Of a stretch of DNA of 36,074 nucleotides, positions 17,514-25,717 are shown one piece after another. Numbering within the stretch: the first letter of the stretch is position 1; each line of letters starts with the position of its first letter. The notes beneath the pieces were generated by a model, which saw only the letters and a list, made by a program, of their open reading frames with translations, was not told where the DNA came from and did no database searches. The stretch is from Lachnospiraceae bacterium (GTDB lineage Bacteria; Bacillota; Clostridia; Lachnospirales; Lachnospiraceae): NCBI GenBank assembly GCA_030526405.1, contig JAUNCZ010000032.1, forward strand, positions 1 through 36,074. Reading direction: 5' to 3'. The position numbers were made by a program, and so were the translations under genes.

Positions 17514-17542
17514 ATTATAATAGAAAATCCTCTGAGAATCAA
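17514..17542 (-). promoter_or_regulatory. Promoter of 6S RNA
   Basis: Minus strand TTGATT (17537-17542), 17-base spacer, TATAAT (17514-17519). It predicts a transcript start near 17507. Confidence 0.8.
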
Positions 17543-17580
17543 GTGTTAAATATTTTGCCCTTTTCTGTCCCTCTTTACAG

Positions 17581-17599
17581 GAAGCCCTCACAGGGCTTC
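17581..17599 (-). other. Hairpin downstream of folD
   Basis: GAAGCCCT-GTG-AGGGCTTC, a perfect 8-pair stem 34 bases after the folD stop codon. No T-run follows. It may mark the 3' end of the acsV-folD transcript. Confidence 0.5.
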
Positions 17600-17632
17600 A
17601 ACTGCAATCCGGATCATCCAGGCAGCATATTC

Positions 17633-18484
17633 TTACATATATTTTCTCATAGCAGCCTCAACAACATGTCCCACAAGAACAGATGTTGTTACGCTTCCTA
17701 CTCCACCTGGTACAGGTGTGATTGCCTTAACGATAGGCTCAACTTTCTCAAAGTCAACATCGCCGCAAAGCTTTCCTTCTGCATTTACGTTGATACCAAC
17801 ATCGATTACTACCTGTCCCTCAGATACATAGCTGTCATCCACAACGCCGGCTCTTCCAGCTGCAACGATCACGATATCTGCCTCTTTCACTACAGATGGC
17901 ATATCAACTGTCTTAGTATGGCAGATTGTAACTGTTGCATTTTTCTTAATCAGCATCATTGCTGCAGGTTTTCCAACTACAAGGCTTCTTCCTACAACCA
18001 CTGCTTTTTTACCTGTGCAGTCGATTCCATAATGATCCAGAATCTCCATACAAGCCTGTGGAGTACATGGAGGGAATCCCTGTGCCTTTCCTGCGAATAC
18101 ACCAGTCATGGAACCGTCTGTAATTCCGTCTACGTCTTTCTCAGGTGCCAGTGCCTTAATCACTGCATCCTCATCCAGATGTTTTGGAAGTGGACGGAAG
18201 ATCAGGCATCCGTTTACCTCATCATCCTCATTCACTGCCTGAATTGTTTTCATCAGCTCCTCCTGAGTTACATCTGCAGGAAGAAGGAATTTTTTCACGC
18301 CAACTCCAAGAGTCTCACAACGTTTTGTCGCACCTCTCTCATAAGAAAGATCATCCTCTCTCTCACCTACACGTACAATACCCAGTGTTGGATTGATGCC
18401 TTTCTCTTTCAGCTGTGCAACCTGTCCTTTGATTTTTTCATTTAAAGCTGCTGTAACTTCTTTTCCAAGTAATCTCTGTGCCAT
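17633..18484 (-). CDS. folD: Methylene-tetrahydrofolate dehydrogenase (FolD family, probably monofunctional)
   Basis: Interconverts methenyl- and methylene-tetrahydrofolate in the methyl branch of the Wood-Ljungdahl pathway. The 283-residue protein has the folate domain and a NAD(P) domain with VVVGRSLVVGKPAA near residue 163 and the C-terminal TPVPGGVGSVT. In bifunctional FolD the active site has Tyr-x3-Lys plus a Gln in VQLPLP. Here the tyrosine remains (SYERGATK, Y48) but the lysine position is Ala52, and the glutamine position is Phe96 (LIFRPLP). The aspartate in EKDVDG is kept. Loss of Lys and Gln should remove cyclohydrolase activity, which the adjacent fchA would supply. GGAGG lies 8 bases before the chosen ATG at 18484. 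Confidence 0.93.
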   Translation of the reverse strand: MAQRLLGKEVTAALNEKIKGQVAQLKEKGINPTLGIVRVGEREDDLSYERGATKRCETLGVGVKKFLLPADVTQEELMKTIQAVNEDDEVNGCLIFRPLPKHLDEDAVIKALAPEKDVDGITDGSMTGVFAGKAQGFPPCTPQACMEILDHYGIDCTGKKAVVVGRSLVVGKPAAMMLIKKNATVTICHTKTVDMPSVVKEADIVIVAAGRAGVVDDSYVSEGQVVIDVGINVNAEGKLCGDVDFEKVEPIVKAITPVPGGVGSVTTSVLVGHVVEAAMRKYM

Positions 18485-18513
18485 ATCCATATCCTCCGCT
18501 TTATTATTCTATA

Positions 18514-19146
18514 TCAGTTTTTCAGCTTTCCAGCAACAGCAGTGAACACATCCTCTGCCATTGGTACATATACTGCAAGCATCTCGTCAACCTCTGCGTT
18601 CAGCTTATCAGCATACTCGCGATCCTTCATGCTCTTTGTATTGATATACACATTCAGGCTTGCACCCTTCAGCGCAGCTGCACAGAAAGCAGCAGAAACA
18701 CCTGCATCACTGACAGCAAGAACAGATCCCTTCTCTGCAAATACACCGATCATCTTGATCACTTCGCAGATCTTTCTCATAATATCCATAGGAGCGGATG
18801 CACCTACCTTCAGGCACTCCTCCATTACTCTTGCTTTCTCAGCTTTCTCCTCATCTGTTCCGCTTGGAAGCCCATATGCTTTTGAAAGAGGCTCAAAACA
18901 CTCTGCATCCTTCTCGATCAGCTGAAGCAGCTCATTCTGAAGCGCTGTTGTTTTCTCCATCAGGGCTTTGATTTCCTCCTCAACCGGAGCATATTTCTTC
19001 TTACCCACGGTAAGACTTCCAACCATGTTGCTGAGAGCTGCACCTAATGCACCCACAAGAGCAGAAGCACCGCCGCCACCTGGAACCGGAGCTTTTGAAG
19101 ATAACACCTCAACAAATTCAGTACATTTTAATTCTGAATAACCCAT
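18514..19146 (-). CDS. fchA: Methenyl-tetrahydrofolate cyclohydrolase (FchA, cyclodeaminase/cyclohydrolase family)
   Basis: A 210-residue all-helical protein of the formiminotransferase-cyclodeaminase C-terminal family. In acetogens and purine fermenters this stand-alone form opens methenyl-THF to 10-formyl-THF or runs the reverse. The glycine-rich motif APVPGGGGASAL near residue 20 and the SDAGVSAAFCAAALKGA segment near 145 are family hallmarks. It sits 29 bases before folD, so consecutive steps are encoded together. A cyclodeaminase role is less likely, since no formimino-THF gene is present. Confidence 0.92.
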   Translation of the reverse strand: MGYSELKCTEFVEVLSSKAPVPGGGGASALVGALGAALSNMVGSLTVGKKKYAPVEEEIKALMEKTTALQNELLQLIEKDAECFEPLSKAYGLPSGTDEEKAEKARVMEECLKVGASAPMDIMRKICEVIKMIGVFAEKGSVLAVSDAGVSAAFCAAALKGASLNVYINTKSMKDREYADKLNAEVDEMLAVYVPMAEDVFTAVAGKLKN

Positions 19147-19206
19147 TTTTTTGTCTCCTTTAACTGCTAGATTTTTAGTGACTACTCCAATTACACTTTA
19201 TTTCAG

Positions 19207-19231
19207 AGCAGTGCCCTTTCAGAGCACTGCT
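19207..19231 (-). other. Intercistronic hairpin upstream of fchA
   Basis: AGCAGTGC and GCACTGCT form an 8-pair stem, which extends with CAGA and TCTG. It lies in the 130-base gap between the DUF3786 gene and fchA and lacks a T-tract. It may stabilise or process the mRNA. Confidence 0.5.
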
Positions 19232-19276
19232 TTCTGAACCCTGTTGTTCTGTTTTCCCTGTCTATTAAAAATTACC

Positions 19277-19924
19277 TTATCTGCTGAGAGCCTTCAGTAC
19301 ATTGAGGGATACATCTCCCACAACTGCCATATCCTCTCCCATGACAAATGCAGCAGGGAAATTGTCGGAAAACAGAATCTGCGCTGATGGCGGGAATTCA
19401 TCATCCCCCTCCCACAGCATGAACTGCAGCTTCAGATCATTGATAAACTCAAACTCAAAGCCCGCATCACCTGTTTTCACAGGAGTTGCCCCCAGCTTTG
19501 CCATGATACTCCTGAAAAGATCCAGCTTATTGCCGAAGCCATATGCCAGTCTCATCAGACAACGTCCCTGAAACTGTTTGAAATATACCTGTCCCCACGG
19601 AACCTCACGGTAGGTAAGGAACTTGCCCGTTGCAGGTGCGGCACCACCATCCACAAGATATCTGAGAATCAGGATTCTTGCATTGTAAGCATCCTCCAAA
19701 GGGAAGAATCCCATTTCGTCATGATCCATATGATGTACTTCATACTCCGGCCAGGATACGCTGTAGGTTACACTCATCAAACGGATGGTAAATGTTTTCT
19801 TTTCTGCATCCCAGGGGAGAGCTGTCCGCTTCGCCATCTCCTCAGGATCCATGTTCTGATATTTCTCGAGATAATGCTCATACGGTAATCTCTCTTTACT
19901 GTCTTTCTCATATGGAATTTCCAT
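19277..19924 (-). CDS. DUF3786-type protein of unknown function in a Wood-Ljungdahl operon
   Basis: A 215-residue soluble protein, acidic in its first third, with no signal peptide or membrane segment. It resembles the DUF3786 family by recollection. Conserved-looking stretches are LRYLVDGGAAPATGKFL (near residue 90), the aromatic-rich VPWGQVYFKQFQGR, and YGFGNKLDLF. It has a single cysteine and no metal-binding cluster motif. It lies 84 bases after acsV and 130 before fchA, so a role in corrinoid activation or one-carbon flow is suggested by context alone. The ATG at 19924 is preferred because AAAGGAG lies 10 bases upstream and overlaps the longer TTG alternative. Confidence 0.75.
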   Translation of the reverse strand: MEIPYEKDSKERLPYEHYLEKYQNMDPEEMAKRTALPWDAEKKTFTIRLMSVTYSVSWPEYEVHHMDHDEMGFFPLEDAYNARILILRYLVDGGAAPATGKFLTYREVPWGQVYFKQFQGRCLMRLAYGFGNKLDLFRSIMAKLGATPVKTGDAGFEFEFINDLKLQFMLWEGDDEFPPSAQILFSDNFPAAFVMGEDMAVVGDVSLNVLKALSR

Positions 19925-20008
19925 GTCCTTGATGCTCCTTTTCAATTAAAATTATCTCCCGGGAAGAATACTCCTCTTTTCCAGGTGATGTGTGATCCCA
20001 ACTCTGTC

Positions 20009-21937
20009 TCAGCGCAGCTGAACACTTGGGAAAATCTCACTGTCTGTGTGAGGGATGAAGCAGCAGGCTACAAATTCATCCATATAAGTAGGAACTGTGG
20101 AAAGCTCCATATAGGTCATATTTGCTGCCACTTCATACAGCTTTCTCTCTGCCGGTGTGGAGAGAAGCATGCAGTAAGCACCTGTAAGGGAGGAGTTTCC
20201 GATGTAATGGAATTTCTCCAGAGGAATGTCCGGGAACATTCCGATGTTCACTGCATTTTTCATATTGATACCGCTGCCGATTCCTCCGGCAACATATACA
20301 TCATCAATCATATCCACTGTAAAATCCAGTGAATTCAGCATTGTTCTGATTGCGGAGAAGATTGCTCCCTTGGCACGGATGAAGTTGTCGATATCCACCT
20401 CTGTGATCTCAACATCCTTGGAACCTCCTGCATCCTTTTCAAACGCAATGACATAACTTCCCATGCCGTATTTGTCATGACGGATTCGCTCTCCCTCACG
20501 CTGGAATTTACCCTTTGCATTGATGATACCTGTAACAAACAGCTCACTGATCATGTCAATGATACCTGAACCGCACAGTCCGATTGGCTTCTGGCCCTCA
20601 TCACCGATAATAGAGAGGGTTGGCTCCATGGTATCCTTATCAATGGTAACTGCTTCAATGGCACCGTCTGTGGCACGCATTCCGCAACTGATATCACCAC
20701 CCTCAAAGGCTGGTCCTGCAGAACATGCACAGCTCATCAGGAAATCCTCATTACCGAATACCAGCTCACCGTTGGTACCAAGATCGATAAACAGAGAGTA
20801 GGTTGGTTTATTCCAGATCATGCTGACAAGAGCACCTGCGGTAATATCTCCTCCTACATAGCTTCCGATATTCGGTGCCATAAGAATATGAGCTGCCGGA
20901 TGAACATGGATGCCCAGATCCTGTGCAAAAACAGAATTTGTCTTAAAGAATGTAGGAATATAAGGCTCCATACGAACAGAATTTGCATCCACTCCCAACA
21001 GAAGATGATTCATGGTAGTATTGGACGCAATGGACATTCTGTAAATCTTGGAGGACGGGAATTTTGCACTTCTGCAGATCTCATCGATCATTGGATTGAT
21101 GGTCTCATCAATAATGGCCTTCTGAAGATTTCTCTTTCCTCCCGGCTTCTGAGACTCAATGATCCTGTTTATAACATCCGCTCCATATCGGATCTGGCCA
21201 TTTCCCGCAGAGCCCTTTCCGATAATCTCACCGGTTTTCATATCCATCAGAATAGCCGATACGGTGGTAGTACCGATATCAATGGCCAGACCACCTACCC
21301 TTGCCTCCTGATCGCCGGGGAGTACATCATATACAAAAATATCATTGGCAGTTTTGCGAATTACACATTTACAATTGAAATTTGTCTCTCTCAATACCGC
21401 AGCAAGATTTACAAGCACGGTAAATGGAAGACGAACCTTTTCAATACCTGTTACTTCTCTGATTTTCCATACAAGACGCTCATTGTCAGGCATGGTATCA
21501 TCAAGAGTTGGTGGATCCATTACTACATCGATCACTTCAATATTGTTCTTCATCTCGATTCCGGCATCAGAAACCTGCTGTTTTGCCGCCTCAAAGATGG
21601 CAACCTCCTCCTTAGAGCTAAGATCTGCAACTTTCATTCTGCTCTTATAGGCGGAAGCAATATCCGGAACCTCTACAGTTACATCTCCGCTGACGCTGCT
21701 GCAGCATGCCAGTCTCCAGCCTGCAGCGTATTCCTCCTGGCTGATGTGGCGTGTGATCTTGGAATCCAGCTCTCCGCTTAAAAGCTTAACACGACACTTT
21801 CCGCAGGAACCATTTCCTGAACAAGGTGCATCGATCGGAACATTACTTTTTCTTGCAACGTCAAGAAGCGATTCACCCACACTGGCAAATGACTCTACCT
21901 TGTCGCCGTTCTCATATTGAAACGTAATTTTTGCCAT
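20009..21937 (-). CDS. acsV: Reductive activator of the corrinoid iron-sulfur protein (RACo)
   Basis: An ATP-dependent ferredoxin-like activase that returns inactive Co(II) in the AcsCD corrinoid protein to Co(I). The 642-residue protein begins with a [2Fe-2S] domain: C39, C45, C48 and one of C78/C79. A linker and middle domain follow, then an ASKHA-type ATP-binding domain opening with GGLAIDIGTTTVSA near 215 and carrying FIDLGTNGELV near 385. It has its own promoter downstream of the acsE terminator, so it is regulated apart from acsCD. It heads acsV-DUF3786-fchA-folD. Confidence 0.93.
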   Translation of the reverse strand: MAKITFQYENGDKVESFASVGESLLDVARKSNVPIDAPCSGNGSCGKCRVKLLSGELDSKITRHISQEEYAAGWRLACCSSVSGDVTVEVPDIASAYKSRMKVADLSSKEEVAIFEAAKQQVSDAGIEMKNNIEVIDVVMDPPTLDDTMPDNERLVWKIREVTGIEKVRLPFTVLVNLAAVLRETNFNCKCVIRKTANDIFVYDVLPGDQEARVGGLAIDIGTTTVSAILMDMKTGEIIGKGSAGNGQIRYGADVINRIIESQKPGGKRNLQKAIIDETINPMIDEICRSAKFPSSKIYRMSIASNTTMNHLLLGVDANSVRMEPYIPTFFKTNSVFAQDLGIHVHPAAHILMAPNIGSYVGGDITAGALVSMIWNKPTYSLFIDLGTNGELVFGNEDFLMSCACSAGPAFEGGDISCGMRATDGAIEAVTIDKDTMEPTLSIIGDEGQKPIGLCGSGIIDMISELFVTGIINAKGKFQREGERIRHDKYGMGSYVIAFEKDAGGSKDVEITEVDIDNFIRAKGAIFSAIRTMLNSLDFTVDMIDDVYVAGGIGSGINMKNAVNIGMFPDIPLEKFHYIGNSSLTGAYCMLLSTPAERKLYEVAANMTYMELSTVPTYMDEFVACCFIPHTDSEIFPSVQLR

Positions 21938-21989
21938 CGTTTCAAACCTCCTTTATCTGCTGGCCCAATTTAATATTCATAGTGCATAT

Positions 21990-22018
21990 ATAATAGCATA
22001 TTTTTTAACAATTTTCAA
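21990..22018 (-). promoter_or_regulatory. Promoter of the acsV operon
   Basis: Minus strand TTGAAA (22013-22018), 17-base spacer, TATTAT (21990-21995), about 50 bases before the acsV start. AAAGGAGG is the ribosome site. Confidence 0.7.
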
Positions 22019-22098
22019 ATATTTACTGAAATAGGCCATACAAAAATCCCATTTTTCAGCGGTTTCCATAGCCAGAAAAAGTAAAGCGGACATCTTCC

Positions 22099-22186
22099 TA
22101 TGAGAATCATGCTTTGCGAGTTTCTCAGGTGTTCGCAGCAGTCGTCAAGGCCTCGTGCAAGCACGGACTTTGGCTCGTTGTCCGCG
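22099..22186. repeat. Intergenic repeat-like element, copy B
   Basis: This degenerate relative of 2418-2510 shares TATGAGAA, ATGC, TTTGC, TTCTCAGG, CAAGG and CGGACT in the same order. It also holds small hairpins (CGTGC-AA-GCACG and CGGAC with GTCCG). It fills the gene-free interval between the acsV promoter and the acsE terminator. Confidence 0.45.
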
Positions 22187-22218
22187 AAAAAAAGACCCGG
22201 AGGATATTCCTCCGGGTC
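22187..22218 (-). terminator. Terminator of the CODH/ACS operon
   Basis: On the minus strand a perfect 11-pair stem (GACCCGGAGGA with TCCTCCGGGTC, 3-base loop) is followed by TTTTTTT, 36 bases after the acsE stop. Confidence 0.95.
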
Positions 22219-22254
22219 AGTGTGTTCAGTATTCAATCAGCCTTCTGCTTCTGA

Positions 22255-23040
22255 TTACAGCTCAAGGTAAGAATCAGCGTACAGAGTGTTGCCTTTGATA
22301 ACATCACAAGTTTTGATTGTCTCCATCAGTCTCAGATCGTTAGGGTTAACGATAGCTGATGTAAGTCCCTGCATCATGCACATTGCAACCAGTGCAGAGT
22401 CCATGATTGGACGAAGTGTTTTAGGAGCTCCGTTGGAGTTGTTGGACAGACCACCTGTAGAGTTCAGTCCCATGTCAGAGATCATCTTGATGAACTCAAG
22501 AATCTGCATCTGTTTGTCCTGCATTCCTTTAACTACTACGAACAGAGGATCGAACCACAGATCCTGATCATCCATTCCATGCTCCAGACCTCTCTCAAGG
22601 AGGATCTGCAGGTACTCCATACGCTCATCGTTGTTTCCAGCGATACCAGCGCCGTTGCAAAGAGCGATAACGATAGCATCGTTAGCAGCTGCAAGGTCAA
22701 CGTACTCGATACGAGCATCAGCGTCAGCAGAGTTTACGATTGGTTTTCCTTTAGAACGGTTGTATACAGAGATACCAGCCTCGATAGCTTTTTTGTTAGC
22801 TGTATCCAGTGCCAGAGGAACGTTGTCGAACTCGCCCTGAAGCAGCTCAACAGCCCATTTCATAAGCTCCTCACCATCGTTCTCAGCAGGTCCGATGTTT
22901 ACATCAATGTAAACAGCACCAGCATCGATCTGCTGTTTTGCTCTTGTAAGGATAGGCTCAGCATTTCTCTCCTGGAATGCTCTGTTGATAGAAGGTGCAG
23001 TTACGGAGATTCTCTCACCAATTGTAATGAATTTTCCCAT
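22255..23040 (-). CDS. acsE: Methyl-THF:corrinoid iron-sulfur protein methyltransferase
   Basis: Transfers the methyl group of 5-methyltetrahydrofolate to the cobalt of AcsCD, linking the methyl and carbonyl branches. The 261-residue TIM-barrel pterin-binding protein shows IGERISV near residue 7, DVNIGPA near 46, LALDTAN near 77, and LSNNSNG near 197. The last carries the asparagine implicated in N5 activation in the Moorella enzyme. It is the last gene before a strong terminator and is 121 bases after acsC, with a hairpin in between. AAGGAG lies about 9 bases before the ATG. Confidence 0.95.
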   Translation of the reverse strand: MGKFITIGERISVTAPSINRAFQERNAEPILTRAKQQIDAGAVYIDVNIGPAENDGEELMKWAVELLQGEFDNVPLALDTANKKAIEAGISVYNRSKGKPIVNSADADARIEYVDLAAANDAIVIALCNGAGIAGNNDERMEYLQILLERGLEHGMDDQDLWFDPLFVVVKGMQDKQMQILEFIKMISDMGLNSTGGLSNNSNGAPKTLRPIMDSALVAMCMMQGLTSAIVNPNDLRLMETIKTCDVIKGNTLYADSYLEL

Positions 23041-23103
23041 AGTTAATTGTTCTCCTTTTCAAAGATTCGATCTACATCTCATATCGATGTGGAAAATGCT
23101 CCC

Positions 23104-23129
23104 GGGGCAGAGCCTTCAGGCTCTGTCCC
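23104..23129 (-). other. Intercistronic hairpin between acsC and acsE
   Basis: GGGACAGAGCC-TGAA-GGCTCTGCCCC on the minus strand, an 11-pair stem with one wobble and a tetraloop, without a T-tract. It is a candidate mRNA processing or stability element. Confidence 0.65.
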
Positions 23130-23161
23130 ACAAGCAAGTAGGTTCTGAATATTCCTTCAGA

Positions 23162-24520
23162 TTACAGCTGGCCGTTTGCCTGCATGTCTTTCAGGAATTT
23201 AACAAGCTGTACTGCCTCCTGAGGAGCTACGATAACCTCCCAGCCTGGAAGCTTAGCCTCGATATCGCCTTTAAGAACAGCAACTTTACCAGGGATGATC
23301 AGTTTTCTGTTAGCGATCTTAGGCTCAACCTCAGCCTTCATGAAGTCAGATACAGATGTGGAAGAAAGTTTTCCTGCTGCCCAGGAAGTAAGTACGGAAA
23401 GTCCGCCTGCATCCTGAATGATCAGGTTACATGGAACTCCGGAACGCTCCAGCTCTCCAGATACCAGGAAGTATGTAAGAGCGAAGTCAACTGTTGTAAG
23501 GCAGACAGAATTCTCATCAGCTCCGTTAAGAGGATAGATTCCAGGTGCAACTTTCATTGGTTTCTGTGGGTCAGTGAACAGGTTCTGTCTCAGACCGAAC
23601 AGTGGAAGTGCCATAGCATAATCCATCTCGCTGAGAACTACGATGGAACCGTATTTCATTGTGAATGTAGCTGCAAGAGCCTGCTCCAGAGCAGCATCTC
23701 CGTCAGCCAGTTTAGCTACGTTAACGATAGAAGGATATCCGAATGTTCTGTCGTTGTTTTTCAGAGCTGCGCGGCGAACCTCAACAGCTGCCTCATATGT
23801 AGCTTTGATTGTATCCATTGTAACATCGATTACAAGGTTTTTGTTTCCAGCAGCCTCAAGAGCAGCTACTGTATCGTAAAGCTCATCTACAGATGTTCCT
23901 GAAACACCAAGAACAACACCAGCCTCTGTAGCGATTGCGCTCATCTCAGCAGCGTTAGCAGCTGTAGCACCGTTCAGGATTGGTTTTGCATCTTTGCAAA
24001 CAGCCAGAGCTGCTTTAGCAGCCTCAGCACATTTTACGTTCAGGATCAGTGGTCTCTCAGCAGCTGCAGCTTTAGCAACGATATCTGCATATTTAGCAGC
24101 ATCTGTTCCCTCAGCACAGTTTACATACAGAGCCTCTGTGTACATACGCTCACCGATACGCTCGTAATCAACAGCTTTAGCAGCTGCGATCTTAGCGTCG
24201 ATTGCAGCATCATCCATGCAGGAGCAGATAGCTGCAGCGTATCTTGTTTTGTTTACGAATGTTTTCTCATGTCTGTACAGAACAGTCTCTCCACCAAGAG
24301 CATACTCGTTCTCGCCAGCACCGAATTTGATAGTTTTCATTGGTGGTGCAGTAGCCTCAGACAGCTGAGCCATAGCCTCAGGTGAGAAATGAGGGCAAGC
24401 AGAGATATCTACAGCGCCCTGAGCAACTTTCATACAGAAAGCCATACATGTAGGAGATCCGCACTCCTTACAGTTTTTCTTTGGTGATAATTTAAAAATC
24501 TGAATACCAGTTAAAGCCAT
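23162..24520 (-). CDS. acsC: Corrinoid iron-sulfur protein large subunit (gamma)
   Basis: Carries the [4Fe-4S] cluster and, with AcsD, the corrinoid that ferries the methyl group to acetyl-CoA synthase. The 452-residue protein opens with the cluster motif CKECGSPTCMAFCMKVAQG (residues 17-35) and a fourth cysteine in ISACPHF. A TIM-barrel domain follows, then a C-terminal corrinoid-contacting domain from about residue 320. It lies 29 bases after acsD; AGGAGG precedes the ATG. Alanine-rich stretches around 130-200 are normal for this highly expressed protein. Confidence 0.95.
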   Translation of the reverse strand: MALTGIQIFKLSPKKNCKECGSPTCMAFCMKVAQGAVDISACPHFSPEAMAQLSEATAPPMKTIKFGAGENEYALGGETVLYRHEKTFVNKTRYAAAICSCMDDAAIDAKIAAAKAVDYERIGERMYTEALYVNCAEGTDAAKYADIVAKAAAAERPLILNVKCAEAAKAALAVCKDAKPILNGATAANAAEMSAIATEAGVVLGVSGTSVDELYDTVAALEAAGNKNLVIDVTMDTIKATYEAAVEVRRAALKNNDRTFGYPSIVNVAKLADGDAALEQALAATFTMKYGSIVVLSEMDYAMALPLFGLRQNLFTDPQKPMKVAPGIYPLNGADENSVCLTTVDFALTYFLVSGELERSGVPCNLIIQDAGGLSVLTSWAAGKLSSTSVSDFMKAEVEPKIANRKLIIPGKVAVLKGDIEAKLPGWEVIVAPQEAVQLVKFLKDMQANGQL

Positions 24521-24549
24521 GATTCTAATTCCTCCTGTTTAAAAAAGAC

Positions 24550-25494
24550 TTATACTAACGCTTTGATCATTTTTGCGATTGCAGCAACAGATGCAGGATG
24601 TTTCAGAATTACAGCGTCAGAACCGGATACAAGATCAGCTGCTGCGGTCTGTACTTCCATGGAAATTCCACGTTTCTCAACACATCCCCAGCCTTCTGGT
24701 GCATCAGCCTCATCAGCAGTAGACTCTTTAACTCCCCATGTCTCTGAAGCAACAGGAGTGATAATTGGCATCTGCAGCATCTTGTCGTCCTGTGTCAGGG
24801 CAGCAGCTCTGATACGGTCCATTGTGGAGATTACGTAATCATATCCGTAACCAACTGTAGCAGTACCAACGTTCATAACGATAGCCTCAGCTTTAACTCC
24901 CAGCTGTGTAGTAACTACGTTCAGCTGTTTAGCAAGGTTGATATCTACAGCAGACTCAGCTCCAACCTTCTGGTTGTAAGCAAGACCTGCAGCAGCACCA
25001 ACTGCTTTGTAGTTCTCCTCTTTTGCAGACATCAGAAGAACGTTTTTGCCCTGAAGTGCCTCTGCACATTTTGTGAGCAGTTCTCCGTCTTTCTCTGCAT
25101 TTTTGCATCCCTCGATTACAAGTGGAGCGTCGATTGCCTCAGCAACCTCTTTAACAACAGCGATAAGCTCCTCAACAGATTTGTTAACTCCGTTTGGATC
25201 TCCGCCATCAAGACGAAGTGCTACGAAGTCAGCACCCTCCATCTCAGCAGCTTTTTTAGCGATCTCGCCCATTGTTGTACATCCGGCATAGTATGCTTTA
25301 ACGCCTTCTGGCTCTCCCTCAAGACCCATATCGGAGATCTCTACTCCTACCTTTGGAGCATTTCCGATGGATCCATCGAAAGCGTAGAATGGAAATACAT
25401 TGGCTCCACCAAGTTTGATGGCTTTCTCGCCAGTGCCGATCTCTACTTCTCTGATTGATGCACTGAATTTCTGTGGTTTACGATTAAACGGCAT
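24550..25494 (-). CDS. acsD: Corrinoid iron-sulfur protein small subunit (delta)
   Basis: The 314-residue TIM-barrel partner of AcsC that shields the corrinoid. Family features are the N-terminal KLGGANVFPFYAFDG, LRLDGGDPNG near residue 95, an internal VIEGCKN near 125, and the C-terminal SETWGVKES. No iron-sulfur motif is present, as expected. AAGGAGG lies 9 bases before the ATG. It is separated from acsB by 223 bases holding a hairpin, so AcsD and AcsC levels could be set apart from AcsB. Confidence 0.94.
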   Translation of the reverse strand: MPFNRKPQKFSASIREVEIGTGEKAIKLGGANVFPFYAFDGSIGNAPKVGVEISDMGLEGEPEGVKAYYAGCTTMGEIAKKAAEMEGADFVALRLDGGDPNGVNKSVEELIAVVKEVAEAIDAPLVIEGCKNAEKDGELLTKCAEALQGKNVLLMSAKEENYKAVGAAAGLAYNQKVGAESAVDINLAKQLNVVTTQLGVKAEAIVMNVGTATVGYGYDYVISTMDRIRAAALTQDDKMLQMPIITPVASETWGVKESTADEADAPEGWGCVEKRGISMEVQTAAADLVSGSDAVILKHPASVAAIAKMIKALV

Positions 25495-25620
25495 TGTTTT
25501 TGGCCTCCTTACTATAATTAGTCCATAATAATTTTATCATGTAAAAAAATCCTGTGACAATACCTGAAAAAATTTACTATTACAGGATTTTTGTACATTT
25601 CTGCATAGTTTTAGAGACAA

Positions 25621-25656
25621 GCCCGTTCCGTTTCCAGTAAAGCAAACGAAACGGGC
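25621..25656 (-). other. Intercistronic hairpin between acsB and acsD
   Basis: On the minus strand GCCCGTTTCGTTT pairs with AAACGGAACGGGC (one mismatch), with about 10 bases in the loop, followed by TTGTC rather than a T-run. The gap 25495-25717 holds no gene. No clear internal promoter was found. Confidence 0.6.
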
Positions 25657-25717
25657 TCGATTTTATTTATTAAATTGCTTTAATAATGTTCTGATGAATC
25701 TGAAGTACTTCAGACAA

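Noticed and set aside
22015..22236. A small minus-strand open frame of 73 codons between acsE and acsV
   Set aside because: It runs through the acsE terminator and the repeat-like element, and its end overlaps the -35 region of the acsV promoter. It has no ribosome site and is better explained as a repeat.
23643..24300. Ala-rich repetitive GCAGCTGC-like tract in acsC read as a DNA repeat
   Set aside because: It is explained by alanine-rich coding sequence with a narrow codon choice; no repeat unit is maintained.
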